64,000 bases of DNA from Alphaproteobacteria bacterium (lineage in GTDB: Bacteria; Pseudomonadota; Alphaproteobacteria; UBA9655): assembly GCA_019749915.1 (NCBI GenBank), contig JAIEPE010000002.1:62001-126000 (forward strand), written 5' to 3'. Both the position numbers and the translations under genes were made by a program. A model generated the notes under the pieces. It ran no database searches, was not told the origin of the DNA, and worked only from the letters and a program-made list of their open reading frames with translations. This document shows, piece after piece, positions 27,200 through 35,499 of the stretch. The first letter of the stretch is position 1, and every line of letters begins with the position of its first letter.

Positions 27200-28564
27200 T
27201 TATTGTTGTCTCCAAAGTGTTCCTTCAGGCGTATCCTCGAGATGGATCCCTGATTTTAAAAGCTCATCCCGAATGTGATCTGCTTCAAGGAATTTTTTTT
27301 GTTTTCTTGCTTCTTTGCGCGCTTCAATAAGCTCCAGAATTTTATTTTCGTCAATCCCTGTTTTCCCCTTAAACCAAATTTCAGGGTCTTGCTGAAGAAG
27401 CCCCAACCATTCGCCACTGACCTTAAGAGTTGCTGCTAATTGATTTTTTTCCTCTTCACTTGAAGATTTATGAAGACGCGAAACAAGATCATGAAGAGCT
27501 GAAAGAGCAAGAGGAGTATTCAAATCATCCTCAAGAGCTGCTTTTACTGATTCACATATGGTTGGTTTTTCTTGAGAAAGGTCACGACCTCTTAAAGCAT
27601 TATAAAAACGGTCGAGATTTTGGCGACACTGCATCACAATTTGCTCATTCCAATCTAAAGGTTGGCGATAGTGAGAAGAAAGTAAAACAAGACGAACAAC
27701 TTCTCCAGGAAGCTTTGCTAGAAGCTGATGAACCGTTATAAAGTTCCCAAGGGATTTTGACATTTTTTCGCCATTTACTGTCAACATCCCATTGTGCAGC
27801 CATACTCGCGCAAAGGTTTTTAGGCCATAGCAGGCTTGGCTTTGAGCAATCTCATTTTCATGGTGAGGGAAAATAAGATCTTGCCCTCCCCCATGGATAT
27901 CAAAAGTTTCCCCTAAATATTTTGAGGACATGGCAGAACATTCAATGTGCCAGCCAGGACGCCCATATCCCCAAGGACTTTCCCATCCAGGAATTCCTGA
28001 TTCAGAGGGTTTCCAGAGAATGAAATCTTCAGGATCCTTCTTGTAGGGAGCTACCTCAACCCGGGCACCGGCAATCATTTCATCATGTTGACAGCGGGAA
28101 AGCTGACCATAGTCGGGGAAGCTTTTAACCGAGAAAAGAACATGGCCGTCCTTTTCATAGGCGTGTTCTTTCTTAATGAGGGTTTGAATGATCTCAATCA
28201 TTTCCCCCACATGGGCAGTGGCATGAGGTTCAATGGTGGGAGGAATGTTTCCAATGGCTCTCATATCGTTTTGAAAGTGTTCAGTTGTTCTTTGGGTAAG
28301 AAGAGAAATATCTTCATTGTTTTTTTGAGCGGCTATAATGATTTTATCATCAATGTCCGTAATATTTCGAGCATAAGTGACTTTTGGATAGAGATGTCTT
28401 AAAAGGCGATTCAAAACGTCAAAAACCACATAAGGACGGCCATTGCCGATGTGAGCAAAGTCATAAACGGTGGGACCACATACATAAAGACGGATATGAT
28501 CTGGATTTAAAGGAACAAACGGCTCTTTTTGACGCGTGAGAGTGTTATGTAATATAAGGGGCAT
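27200..28564 (-). CDS. cysS: cysteinyl-tRNA synthetase
   Basis: 454 residues. CGPTVYDFAHIGNGRPYVVF carries the zinc Cys and the HIGH-type motif. ARNITDIDDKII follows. GWHIECSAMSSKYLG with FPHHENEIAQSQA holds the other zinc ligands, and GEKMSKSLGNF is the KMSKS loop near 266. It lies one base after gltX2 and 11 nt before trmJ, in one minus-strand translation-related operon. Confidence 0.96.
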   Translation of the reverse strand: MPLILHNTLTRQKEPFVPLNPDHIRLYVCGPTVYDFAHIGNGRPYVVFDVLNRLLRHLYPKVTYARNITDIDDKIIIAAQKNNEDISLLTQRTTEHFQNDMRAIGNIPPTIEPHATAHVGEMIEIIQTLIKKEHAYEKDGHVLFSVKSFPDYGQLSRCQHDEMIAGARVEVAPYKKDPEDFILWKPSESGIPGWESPWGYGRPGWHIECSAMSSKYLGETFDIHGGGQDLIFPHHENEIAQSQACYGLKTFARVWLHNGMLTVNGEKMSKSLGNFITVHQLLAKLPGEVVRLVLLSSHYRQPLDWNEQIVMQCRQNLDRFYNALRGRDLSQEKPTICESVKAALEDDLNTPLALSALHDLVSRLHKSSSEEEKNQLAATLKVSGEWLGLLQQDPEIWFKGKTGIDENKILELIEARKEARKQKKFLEADHIRDELLKSGIHLEDTPEGTLWRQQ

Positions 28565-28565
28565 T

Positions 28566-29909
28566 TTAGGCTCTTGCTGTTTGAAGTTGATGAAGAATTT
28601 TTGGACGTCCCATCAAAAGAATTAACTCTTTTAATTCAGGCCCATGGTCCTGGCCCGTTAAAGCCCGCCGGATGGGCATAAAGAGATCTTTCCCTTTAAA
28701 GCCCGTTTCCTCTTTCACTTGATCCATCCACATTTTGAAGGTGGCTTCATCCCACGGTTCGGGAGGAAGAAAGCGTTCAGCCGCCTCAAGAAGGAGAATA
28801 TTCCCTTCAGAGAAGGTTTTGTGGCCATAGCAAATGGTCCACCATTCTTTGACGTCATAAAATTTCATAATGTTCTTTTGAACAAGGGCCCAAAATTCAG
28901 GTGTTGTCCCCGTAAGCCCTTGATTTTCCAAACGAGAAATAACTTGATCAAAGGAAAGCATTTGAAGAATTTTGACATTCATCTGCCATAAATCATCCGT
29001 ATGCAATTTAGGGGTGGACCTTCCGAATTTGTGAATATCAAATTCTTTGAGAACCCCTTCTAAGCTGGTGTGAGGGGCAATAGGGTCCGATGTCCCAAGC
29101 TTTGCCAGAAGACTATTGACAGCCATGGGCTCAAGCCCTTCTTTATGAAGATCAAAAACACTGAGGCTTCCCTCTCTTTTAGAGAGGCCCTCTCCCTTTC
29201 CACCTGAAATCAAAGCAAGGTGACCAAAAGTGATTTTATTGGGAGCTTCCGAAAGAGCTTCCATGATTTGAATTTGGGTCGCTGTATTGGTGACATGATC
29301 TTCGCCACGAATAATATGGGTGATTCCCATTTCTAAATCATCAACGGACGTTGCAAGGGTAAAAACGGGCGTTCCATCTTCACGAATAAGAACAGGATCC
29401 CCCAAAAGTTCACCTTGAAAGATAACCTCTCCTCGAACCATATCATTCCAACGAATTTCACCCTTTTCCATTTTAAAGCGCCAGTGAGGCGTGCGGCCGT
29501 CCTCTTTATACTTTTCAATTTGAGCGGGGGTTAAGGAAAGAGCTGCCCGGTTGTAAAGAGGAGGTTTTCCCGCTGAAAGTTGAATCTTCCTTTGAAGCTC
29601 CAATTCTTCTTGAGTTTCAAAACAGGGATAAAGCCTGCCTTTAGCTTTAAGAAAATCCACAGCCTTATCATAATGAGCCAAGCGATCTGATTGTTTTACT
29701 TTCTCTTCATAGGTAAGGCCTAACCAGGAAAGGTCTTCTTCAATCTGATCAGCAAATCGTTGCGCGGAACGCCTAACATCTGTATCATCCAGACGAAGGG
29801 TAAATTGGCCCCCCACCGACCGGGCATACAACCAGTTAATCAGGGCGGTTCTAATATTGCCTAAATGTAAGTATCCCGTTGGCGAAGGAGCAAACCGTAA
29901 TTTTGTCAT
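28566..29909 (-). CDS. glutamyl-tRNA synthetase 2
   Basis: 447 residues. Start [20 protein letters not shown] with the HIGH motif, LRLDDTDVRRSAQRFAD after it, GEDHVTNTATQIQIMEAL near 198, and KMSKS-like GLSKREGSLSVF near 237. Clearly different from the enzyme at 11707. In bacteria with two GluRS, one is often specialised for tRNA-Gln (family knowledge); the role split is not readable here. First gene of the gltX2-cysS-trmJ-pccB-2TM-pccA-prfB run. It is divergent from the barrel gene at 30020. Confidence 0.93.
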   Translation of the reverse strand: MTKLRFAPSPTGYLHLGNIRTALINWLYARSVGGQFTLRLDDTDVRRSAQRFADQIEEDLSWLGLTYEEKVKQSDRLAHYDKAVDFLKAKGRLYPCFETQEELELQRKIQLSAGKPPLYNRAALSLTPAQIEKYKEDGRTPHWRFKMEKGEIRWNDMVRGEVIFQGELLGDPVLIREDGTPVFTLATSVDDLEMGITHIIRGEDHVTNTATQIQIMEALSEAPNKITFGHLALISGGKGEGLSKREGSLSVFDLHKEGLEPMAVNSLLAKLGTSDPIAPHTSLEGVLKEFDIHKFGRSTPKLHTDDLWQMNVKILQMLSFDQVISRLENQGLTGTTPEFWALVQKNIMKFYDVKEWWTICYGHKTFSEGNILLLEAAERFLPPEPWDEATFKMWMDQVKEETGFKGKDLFMPIRRALTGQDHGPELKELILLMGRPKILHQLQTARA

Positions 29910-30019
29910 TGTTGTATCTTTGCAACTTTCTTTAACATAATGTTAATTTCAATTAATTTTTTTAAAACCCTTTTTCAACTTATGATATTACATATCCTTG
30001 AACACTTTCAAGAAAGGAT

Positions 30020-30790
30020 ATGAAAATGAAGAAAGTTTCTTTACTCGCAATTCTTGCAACAGCCGCTAGCATTCCTGCTGCAATGGCTCAAACACCAGTA
30101 GCGTCATCTGCTAACTGCCCCAAGGCTTTCCAAGGCTTCCACCTCGGTGGTAACATTGGTTACGGCGTTGGTTACGGCAAGCAAAAGACCTTTTTAAGGC
30201 ACACAACAGCAGCAGGAACCTTTGTAGACAGCAATGCTTCAAAAAACAATCTCGGCTTTAATGGCGTTGATGGTGGTATTGGCCTTGGCTATACCCATCG
30301 TTTCTGCAATTGGGCTCTTGGCATTGCTTTTGATGCAAACTGGGCTAGCACTTCTGGAAAACGCACCAATCGATTTGTTGAAGCTAATATCCCACCAGTA
30401 GCAAACACAACTCTTCTTTCTACTGATAAAGCTCAGTTGAGAAATTCTCTCCAACTTTATGGACGTGCTGGTTATGTTCTCGCGAACATGGTTATGCCAT
30501 TTGTTGGATTGGGTTGGGATAATTCATCTTGGAAACAAAGCGTAACTGTTGATGGCTTTAGAAACAGTCACTCCAAACGCTATAATGCCCTTCTCTGGAA
30601 GCTTGGTGTTGATTTCTTGGCAACAAAGCATGTTGTGGTTGGTTTTGAATACACCGGTACATCTGCTGGTAAAAAAGACCTTCATAGAAAAACAAGAGCT
30701 GCTACTACTACACGTAATGCGCTCACGACTGGAGGTTCCTTCAAGCCACAGTACAACAAGTTTGCTCTTACAGCTAAACTCGTTTACTAG
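30020..30790 (+). CDS. outer-membrane beta-barrel protein, paralogue of the gene at 8604
   Basis: 256 residues. The signal peptide MKMKKVSLLAILATAASIPA ends at AMAQ. The mature part has NCPKAFQGFHLGGNIGYGVG, a FNGVDGGIGLGYTHRFCNWA block, RNSLQLYGRAGYVLANMVMP, and the C-terminal strand YNKFALTAKLVY. A small eight-stranded surface barrel is likely. A second ATG at 30026 is in frame; 30020 follows AAGAAAGGAT. Codon use is strongly regular (TCT, GGT, GCT), suggesting high expression (inference). It is followed by a strong terminator. Confidence 0.85.
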   Translation: MKMKKVSLLAILATAASIPAAMAQTPVASSANCPKAFQGFHLGGNIGYGVGYGKQKTFLRHTTAAGTFVDSNASKNNLGFNGVDGGIGLGYTHRFCNWALGIAFDANWASTSGKRTNRFVEANIPPVANTTLLSTDKAQLRNSLQLYGRAGYVLANMVMPFVGLGWDNSSWKQSVTVDGFRNSHSKRYNALLWKLGVDFLATKHVVVGFEYTGTSAGKKDLHRKTRAATTTRNALTTGGSFKPQYNKFALTAKLVY

Positions 30791-30824
30791 TCTAAGCTTA
30801 CAAGGAATAAAATCCTTAGAAAGG

Positions 30825-30849
30825 CCCCCGCATTTGCGGGGGTTTTTTT
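30825..30849 (+). terminator. Rho-independent terminator after the barrel gene
   Basis: CCCCCGCA pairs with TGCGGGGG across a two-base loop, followed by seven T. Confidence 0.95.
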
Positions 30850-30872
30850 ATGCCAATTTGCTTTCTGCCAAT

Positions 30873-30956
30873 GAGGGCGTCAAACTTCAGACTCGGGGTG
30901 CTCACGTATCCAAATACGCTCCGCGCCCCTCGCCTCGTTTTCCTGCTCATTGTTTG
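30873..30956. repeat. intergenic hairpin repeat, type A
   Basis: Contains GGGGTGCTCACGTAT-CCAA-ATACGCTCCGCGCCCC. CGTAT pairs with ATACG, and the outer GGGG with CCCC. It shares the CACGTAT..AAATACGCTC core with the element at 30991. Together the two fill most of the 323-nt gap between the barrel gene and the methyltransferase; no gene is seen there. Confidence 0.55.
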
Positions 30957-30990
30957 AAATCAAAATGGCATGGTATACTTCTCACTTCTT

Positions 30991-31086
30991 AAGTTCCGGG
31001 CGCGCCCATCAGCGGGATTCGCCCTCTGTCACGTATTAAAATACGCTCATCGGGCTCACCCTTGGGCGCCTGCCCGGTAACTTGAA
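30991..31086. repeat. dispersed repeat bounded by AAGTTCCGG / CCGGTAACTTG
   Basis: The ends AAGTTCCGGG and CCCGGTAACTT are inverted. The centre has CACGTATTAAAATACGCTC (CGTAT/ATACG hairpin). A shorter copy in the other orientation is at 60458-60524, sharing AAGTTnCCGG.CAGGCG, TA.GT.ACAGAG.GCG and CCGGAACTT. Confidence 0.65.
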
Positions 31087-31113
31087 ATCCTTTGAGCATA
31101 GTCAAAATATAAT

Positions 31114-31860
31114 TTAGTCTTTTTTCCCCATTTTAAGGGGAAGAATCAGCTTCTTTGAAACTTGAAGTTTAGCCTTCCAACTTAATTCTTGAGCAGGAAT
31201 GCCTGCATAAACTTGTTTAACAGCTTCTACAATAAGAACCCCCGACAAGGTTTTAAACCACCGATAGCCAATTTTCTCCCAGGCTGTTGCTGTACTTAAG
31301 GGGACTCGCGATTGAAAGGGAGGAATGTAAAGAGCATATTCCGAATTGATGGGGTTAAATGTGTTTTCTTTAAGTAAGCGATGGAGCTGAGATAGACTAT
31401 AAGGGTGACCTTGGCCAAAGGGAGTTTTCTCTGTACGTGCCCAAATGCCGGCACGATTCGGGACAACAACAATCAGATGCCCTCCATCGGTGAGAACGCG
31501 CCAAGCCTCTTGTATCATAGCATTGGGGTCCACTGTAAATTCTAAGGCATGAACAAGAAGGACAAGATCAGCGGATTTATTAGCCAGTGGCAGGGCTGTT
31601 TCTTCAGTTAATACAACAATATTAGGTACTTTTCCAGACCAGGAGAGAGCCCCTTGCTCAGCTGGCATAAGGGCCACAAGACGTGTGGCTTCTTCTCGAT
31701 AATATCTTAAAAAGGGAGTGGGATATCCCAGAGCAACCATATTCTGACCTTTGACTTTCGGCCAAAGTTCTCTAATTTTACGCCTGATCATACGCCGCGT
31801 GACATATCCAAGATGGGAGTCATAAAAGTCCCGCATGGTTAAAACGTCTGGCCACATCAC
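31114..31860 (-). CDS. class I SAM-dependent methyltransferase
   Basis: 248 residues. Methyltransf_11-type core: MVALGYPTPFLRYY in the first SAM loop (an altered GxGxG), then SADLVLLVHALEFTVDPNAM, and WRVLTDGGHLIVVVPNRAGI. Alphaproteobacterial proteins of this type usually lie beside gloB, which is not present here. The substrate is unknown. It is divergent from the cobalamin riboswitch. Confidence 0.75.
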   Translation of the reverse strand: MMWPDVLTMRDFYDSHLGYVTRRMIRRKIRELWPKVKGQNMVALGYPTPFLRYYREEATRLVALMPAEQGALSWSGKVPNIVVLTEETALPLANKSADLVLLVHALEFTVDPNAMIQEAWRVLTDGGHLIVVVPNRAGIWARTEKTPFGQGHPYSLSQLHRLLKENTFNPINSEYALYIPPFQSRVPLSTATAWEKIGYRWFKTLSGVLIVEAVKQVYAGIPAQELSWKAKLQVSKKLILPLKMGKKD

Positions 31861-31932
31861 TTTAACTTCCTCTTAAGGATCAGATCTTACCACGGATGGA
31901 AGCAAGAGTCCCAAAAATTTCTTCTCCCTTGA

Positions 31933-31961
31933 TTGACAGCACGAGATCTGCTCATTAGATT
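31933..31961 (+). promoter_or_regulatory. sigma-70-type promoter of the riboswitch-btuB transcript
   Basis: TTGACA (31933-31938), a 17-base spacer, then TAGATT (31956-31961). The predicted start near 31968 is just before the riboswitch body. Confidence 0.55.
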
Positions 31962-31967
31962 TGACAC

Positions 31968-32130
31968 AGTTGTGGTGCAGCAATGCCGAAAAGGGAACAT
32001 GGTGAAATCCCATGGCTACCCCCGTAACTGTAAGGGAAGAGCTTTCTCCATATATCCACTGAAGTTGACTTTGGGAAGGGGGAGAGAAGCAAGGATGCCC
32101 GAGTCAGGAGACCTGCCAGAACAAGTCATC
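31968..32130 (+). ncRNA. cobalamin riboswitch
   Basis: Core conserved blocks are in order: AAAAGGGAACATGGTGAAATC with CCATGGCTACCCCCGTAACTG and TAAGGGAAGAGC, a variable arm, then GGGAAGGG, and the B12 box GAGTCAGGAGACCTGCC at 32101-32117. Some 90 nt separate the box from the start codon of the TonB-dependent receptor. Adenosylcobalamin binding normally hides the ribosome site and lowers receptor production. The ribosome site before ATG 32219 is weak, which fits translational control (inference). Confidence 0.93.
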
Positions 32131-32218
32131 AGTCTTTTGCGCGGGGTGCGTCAAAAGTCACGGAATGCCGTTAGTGGTGACAGTAAGAAATTGTCAGTAC
32201 AACCACAGCGGATGCTTT

Positions 32219-34057
32219 ATGATCCTTTACCGTCGCTTTTTTTACTTTCTCATTTTAACGCCAGTCCTGCCTGTCATGGCCGATGAGGTCTATGAAGTCA
32301 CCGCTTTGCGTCCTCTTGAAGCCTTAGAAGCTGTTGGCAACACTGAAACAATCATACCTCAACAAGATATTGAGAATTTTCAAGAGACTTTCCTTAAAGA
32401 ATCTCTTCCCTATGCCCCAAGCATTCAGTTAAATTCGAGCGGTCCTGTGGGGCGAGAAGTGGATTTTTCCATGCGCGGTGCTCGTTCGGCCCAAAATTTA
32501 GTTTTGGTGGATGGAATTTATGTCAATAACCCTGCTGCTGGCGGCGGTGTTGATCTTTCAAATTTTTTGAATGCGGACATGGAAAAAATTGAAGTTCTAC
32601 CCGGCCCACAAGCTTTGGTTTATGGCCCAGGAGCCTTAGGGGGTGTGATTCAACTTATTCCTAAAAAAGGTCATGGTAACCCCTCTTTAAAAGCAACGGG
32701 AGAAGGTGGTAGCTTTAAAACGCGCTATGGAACCATCACGAGTCAGGGAGAAAAAGGCCCCCTTCAATTTTCTGCAACCCTTGCGGGCTTTGGAAGAGGG
32801 CCAGCGTCCTTCATTAACCCTCTTCATGGCAATCCCCAAGGTGACCGCTATCGTAATGGAACTGTGTCTTCTCGCGTGGGCTATGCTTTAAGTGACAATT
32901 GGGAAATTGAAGGGATTGTTCGTTATGTAGAGACGAAAGTTCAATTTGATCAACCTCAGTTTTTCCCTGACAAAAATATTTTCCTTCCCATACGCGCCAA
33001 CAATTTTACGGATACGAAAACATTTCTGTCCAGTCTTGAGAATAAATGGGGCGGAGAGTACATTGATCACTCTTTAAAGTTATCTTACCCTCACTTTGAG
33101 CAAGCCACAAAAATGCCGAATTTTCATAGCAAAACCATTGGATCTCACCCTGTTTTAGCTTATATCTCCGAGATTAAAATTAATTCAAAAAATACTCTTC
33201 TTCCTGGATTAGATCTTGGACAGGAACAAGCAGAAGAGACAAAAAAACACACTCGCCGCCATGGAGGGATTTTTCTTATTAACACCTATAAACCTTTTGA
33301 ATCTACAGCATTAAAAGGCGGTATTCGGGGAGATCAATATGAATCTTTGGGAGGAAAATTGACCTTTAATGTAGGGGTAGTTCATACAGTATTTTCATCA
33401 ACCACTCTAAGAGCGAGTTATGGGACAAACTTTAAGCCACCCACCCTTTCTGATCTGTTTCAACAGAATCTTTTATGGCAAATCCCTAACCCCAATCTAA
33501 AGCCTGAAAAAAGTCAAAGTGTGGATGCCGGCCTTGATCAGGTTTTCTGGGAGAAAAAAGGTAAGTTCAGCCTGACAGCTTTTTTGACCCAAATTGATAA
33601 AATTACCCTTTCCAAACGCTTGATAAATGATAAGTGGCAGCGCTATAATGGGGGGAGGCGAGTCACCCAAGGGATAGAAATTTATCTTGGATTTAAACCC
33701 ATTAAAGATCTTGAAATCAAGACATCCTTTACCATAAATCATGCTCGAGATTACCCTGAAAAGGCCCTCTCTCCTCTTATTCCCCGTTTTAAAGGAGCCG
33801 GCGAGGTTCATTGGCAAACGACGAAATCCCTCTCCGTATTTATGCAAGCTTATGGCATATCTTCTCGAAAAGATAGTGCCTCCAAGAAAACTCTTGCCTC
33901 TTACGGATTGATTCATGCAGGAGGAGCTTATAAAATCATTCAACACTTAGCTCTTTTTGGACGCGTTGAAAACCTTACAAACAAACGTTATGAAGAAGTA
34001 TTTGGGTATGGGGCACGCGGTAGAGCCTTTTATTTAGGCCTTGAGGCAATAACATGA
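32219..34057 (+). CDS. btuB: TonB-dependent outer-membrane receptor, probably for cobalamin (BtuB type)
   Basis: 612 residues from ATG 32219, chosen because it gives a clean signal peptide (MILYRRFFYFLILTPVLPVM then ADE). Upstream in-frame codons belong to the riboswitch leader. A plug domain (about 30-150) contains SIQLNSSGPVGREVDFSMRG, QNLVLVDGIYVNNPA and GPQALVYGPGALGGVIQL. The 22-strand barrel follows and ends in a strand with aromatic residues (RAFYLGLEAIT). Cobalamin specificity is inferred from the riboswitch. It shares ATGA with the tonB-like gene. Confidence 0.88.
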   Translation: MILYRRFFYFLILTPVLPVMADEVYEVTALRPLEALEAVGNTETIIPQQDIENFQETFLKESLPYAPSIQLNSSGPVGREVDFSMRGARSAQNLVLVDGIYVNNPAAGGGVDLSNFLNADMEKIEVLPGPQALVYGPGALGGVIQLIPKKGHGNPSLKATGEGGSFKTRYGTITSQGEKGPLQFSATLAGFGRGPASFINPLHGNPQGDRYRNGTVSSRVGYALSDNWEIEGIVRYVETKVQFDQPQFFPDKNIFLPIRANNFTDTKTFLSSLENKWGGEYIDHSLKLSYPHFEQATKMPNFHSKTIGSHPVLAYISEIKINSKNTLLPGLDLGQEQAEETKKHTRRHGGIFLINTYKPFESTALKGGIRGDQYESLGGKLTFNVGVVHTVFSSTTLRASYGTNFKPPTLSDLFQQNLLWQIPNPNLKPEKSQSVDAGLDQVFWEKKGKFSLTAFLTQIDKITLSKRLINDKWQRYNGGRRVTQGIEIYLGFKPIKDLEIKTSFTINHARDYPEKALSPLIPRFKGAGEVHWQTTKSLSVFMQAYGISSRKDSASKKTLASYGLIHAGGAYKIIQHLALFGRVENLTNKRYEEVFGYGARGRAFYLGLEAIT

Positions 34058-34578
34058 TCGGTCATCTCACCCCTGGAATTTTTTCGTTTTGCTTACACAG
34101 CCTTCTTTTAGGAGGAATACTCCTGATTTCATGGAAGAAGAGAGCCAAAGAAGAAAATCCAATCCATGTGATTTGGATGGAAAAGAAAATCGAAAAAATC
34201 CTCTCACAAACTCCCCTAAAACAAGAAAAAAAGAAAAGTGTTAAGACGACATTAGCTCCTCCAAAAATTGAGGTAAATAATCTTCAACAAGCCGGAGATC
34301 TTTTTATAGAAAAACCTGTAAGTCAAAAATCCCTTCCAAAAAAATCTTATCAACCTTTACCAACCTACCCCTGGGTTTGCCGCAAGCGTGGGCAAGAAGG
34401 GGTTGTGGCCATCTTTATTCGAACAAATAATGAGGGAAAAGTTATCGATGCCAAGGTGCAAAGAAGCTCTGGCTACGATCTTTTAGATGAAGCTGCTCTT
34501 AAAGCAATTCAAAGTTGGATTCTGGCTGAAGGCCGGGTAGAAAAGACTTTTTCCATTGCTTTTCACTTAAATGGATAA
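34054..34578 (+). CDS. tonB: TonB-family energy-transducer protein
   Basis: 174 residues. One N-terminal membrane helix (about 8-26, GIFSFCLHSLLLGGILLISW), a lysine-rich periplasmic linker (about 27-105), and a C-terminal TonB domain with YPWVCRKRGQEGVVAIFIRT near 107, VQRSSGYDLLDEAALKAIQS near 135 and a final strand. The linker is Lys-rich with few Pro, shorter than in E. coli TonB. Being directly coupled to the receptor gene (ATGA), it likely serves this receptor. ExbB/ExbD are not in the window. Confidence 0.88.
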   Translation: MIGHLTPGIFSFCLHSLLLGGILLISWKKRAKEENPIHVIWMEKKIEKILSQTPLKQEKKKSVKTTLAPPKIEVNNLQQAGDLFIEKPVSQKSLPKKSYQPLPTYPWVCRKRGQEGVVAIFIRTNNEGKVIDAKVQRSSGYDLLDEAALKAIQSWILAEGRVEKTFSIAFHLNG

Positions 34579-34734
34579 AATTTTAATAAAATAGAATTAA
34601 AATTCTAATAAATTTATTTCTTTTTGATTTAATATCAGAGAATCTCTAGTATAACGCAATTATAATTGTCTCTCTCAAATCTCAACGTCATATTCTCATG
34701 AGTATTTGTTTATATGTGAGAGTTACTGGTGTTG

Positions 34735-35499
34735 ATGCGGTTATTGTTTGTTGTTGCATTTTTGCAGGTTTTTTCTTTGCAGAATTGTTTTGCGCTTTTT
34801 GATGAAGATCAAGCACTTTCTACCCCACTTCGAAGTCCCACACAGGAAAGTATATTTTCTCCTTTAACTACTCCAGCACCTTCTACGCCGCTTCAAAGTC
34901 CCCCAGAGGAAAGTATATTTTCTCCTACAACTAACTTAAAGGATCAACTTTCACCCATTTTTGGCGCCTTAGCTGTGAAGTCGACTGAAGGTCCTGTTTC
35001 TAGGAAAGACATGAAAGAAATTTATAGGAAATATGGCTTTCAGTTTTTAACTGGGCTGTGGCTTGATATCGATCTCATTGATTTAGAGAAGAGTATTAAG
35101 CTAATGAGACGAGGACGTAATCCTGTTACGCGTAAGGGAAAAAAACTTGTAGCTCACCATGTTACATTAACACCAACACATCTAGCCCTTTTTCCAGAAG
35201 ACATTCACCAAGGTAAGGATCAATATATTGTAACAAAGAAAGATCGGCTATCTGGAAAAGCCTCTGTTGTAGCCACCAGACTTACAAAACAAAGGGCTGA
35301 AGAGATTAAAAAAGAATGTGAGGCACAAGCCCTCGCAAACGGAGAGAATGTGGAGTTTCATCGTAAAGGAAATCTACTTCACGCAGCGAAAGGCGAAGGC
35401 CCCTCACAAATAAATAGAGTAAAGTTCAACGTTGAAAGAGAGAGAATATTTAAAGATCTTTCAAAAAAATTAGATTCGCTTCAGCTTGGGAGCAGCTAA
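34735..35499 (+). CDS. secreted protein with tandem repeats and a possible His-His nuclease-like domain
   Basis: 254 residues from ATG 34735 (a GTG six bases earlier is also possible). Signal peptide MRLLFVVAFLQVFSLQNCFA. Two 22-residue imperfect tandem repeats follow: STPLRSPTQESIFSP and STPLQSPPEESIFSP. The C-terminal half (about 130-250) is basic. It contains KGKKLVAHHVTLTPTHLALF, then EDIHQGKDQYIV and a long charged helix. The AHH...H...H pattern recalls LHH/HNH nuclease toxins of secreted effectors, but the match is weak and no family is assigned. The 3' end overlaps the convergent tricorn gene by 30 nt. Confidence 0.7.
   Translation: MRLLFVVAFLQVFSLQNCFALFDEDQALSTPLRSPTQESIFSPLTTPAPSTPLQSPPEESIFSPTTNLKDQLSPIFGALAVKSTEGPVSRKDMKEIYRKYGFQFLTGLWLDIDLIDLEKSIKLMRRGRNPVTRKGKKLVAHHVTLTPTHLALFPEDIHQGKDQYIVTKKDRLSGKASVVATRLTKQRAEEIKKECEAQALANGENVEFHRKGNLLHAAKGEGPSQINRVKFNVERERIFKDLSKKLDSLQLGSS

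Noticed and set aside
30549-30992. Alternative 147-residue frame running from the barrel gene through the repeats
   Set aside because: It crosses a strong terminator and two repeats and overlaps the barrel gene in another frame.
33497-33946. 149-residue minus-strand frame inside btuB
   Set aside because: Antisense to barrel strands of the receptor.
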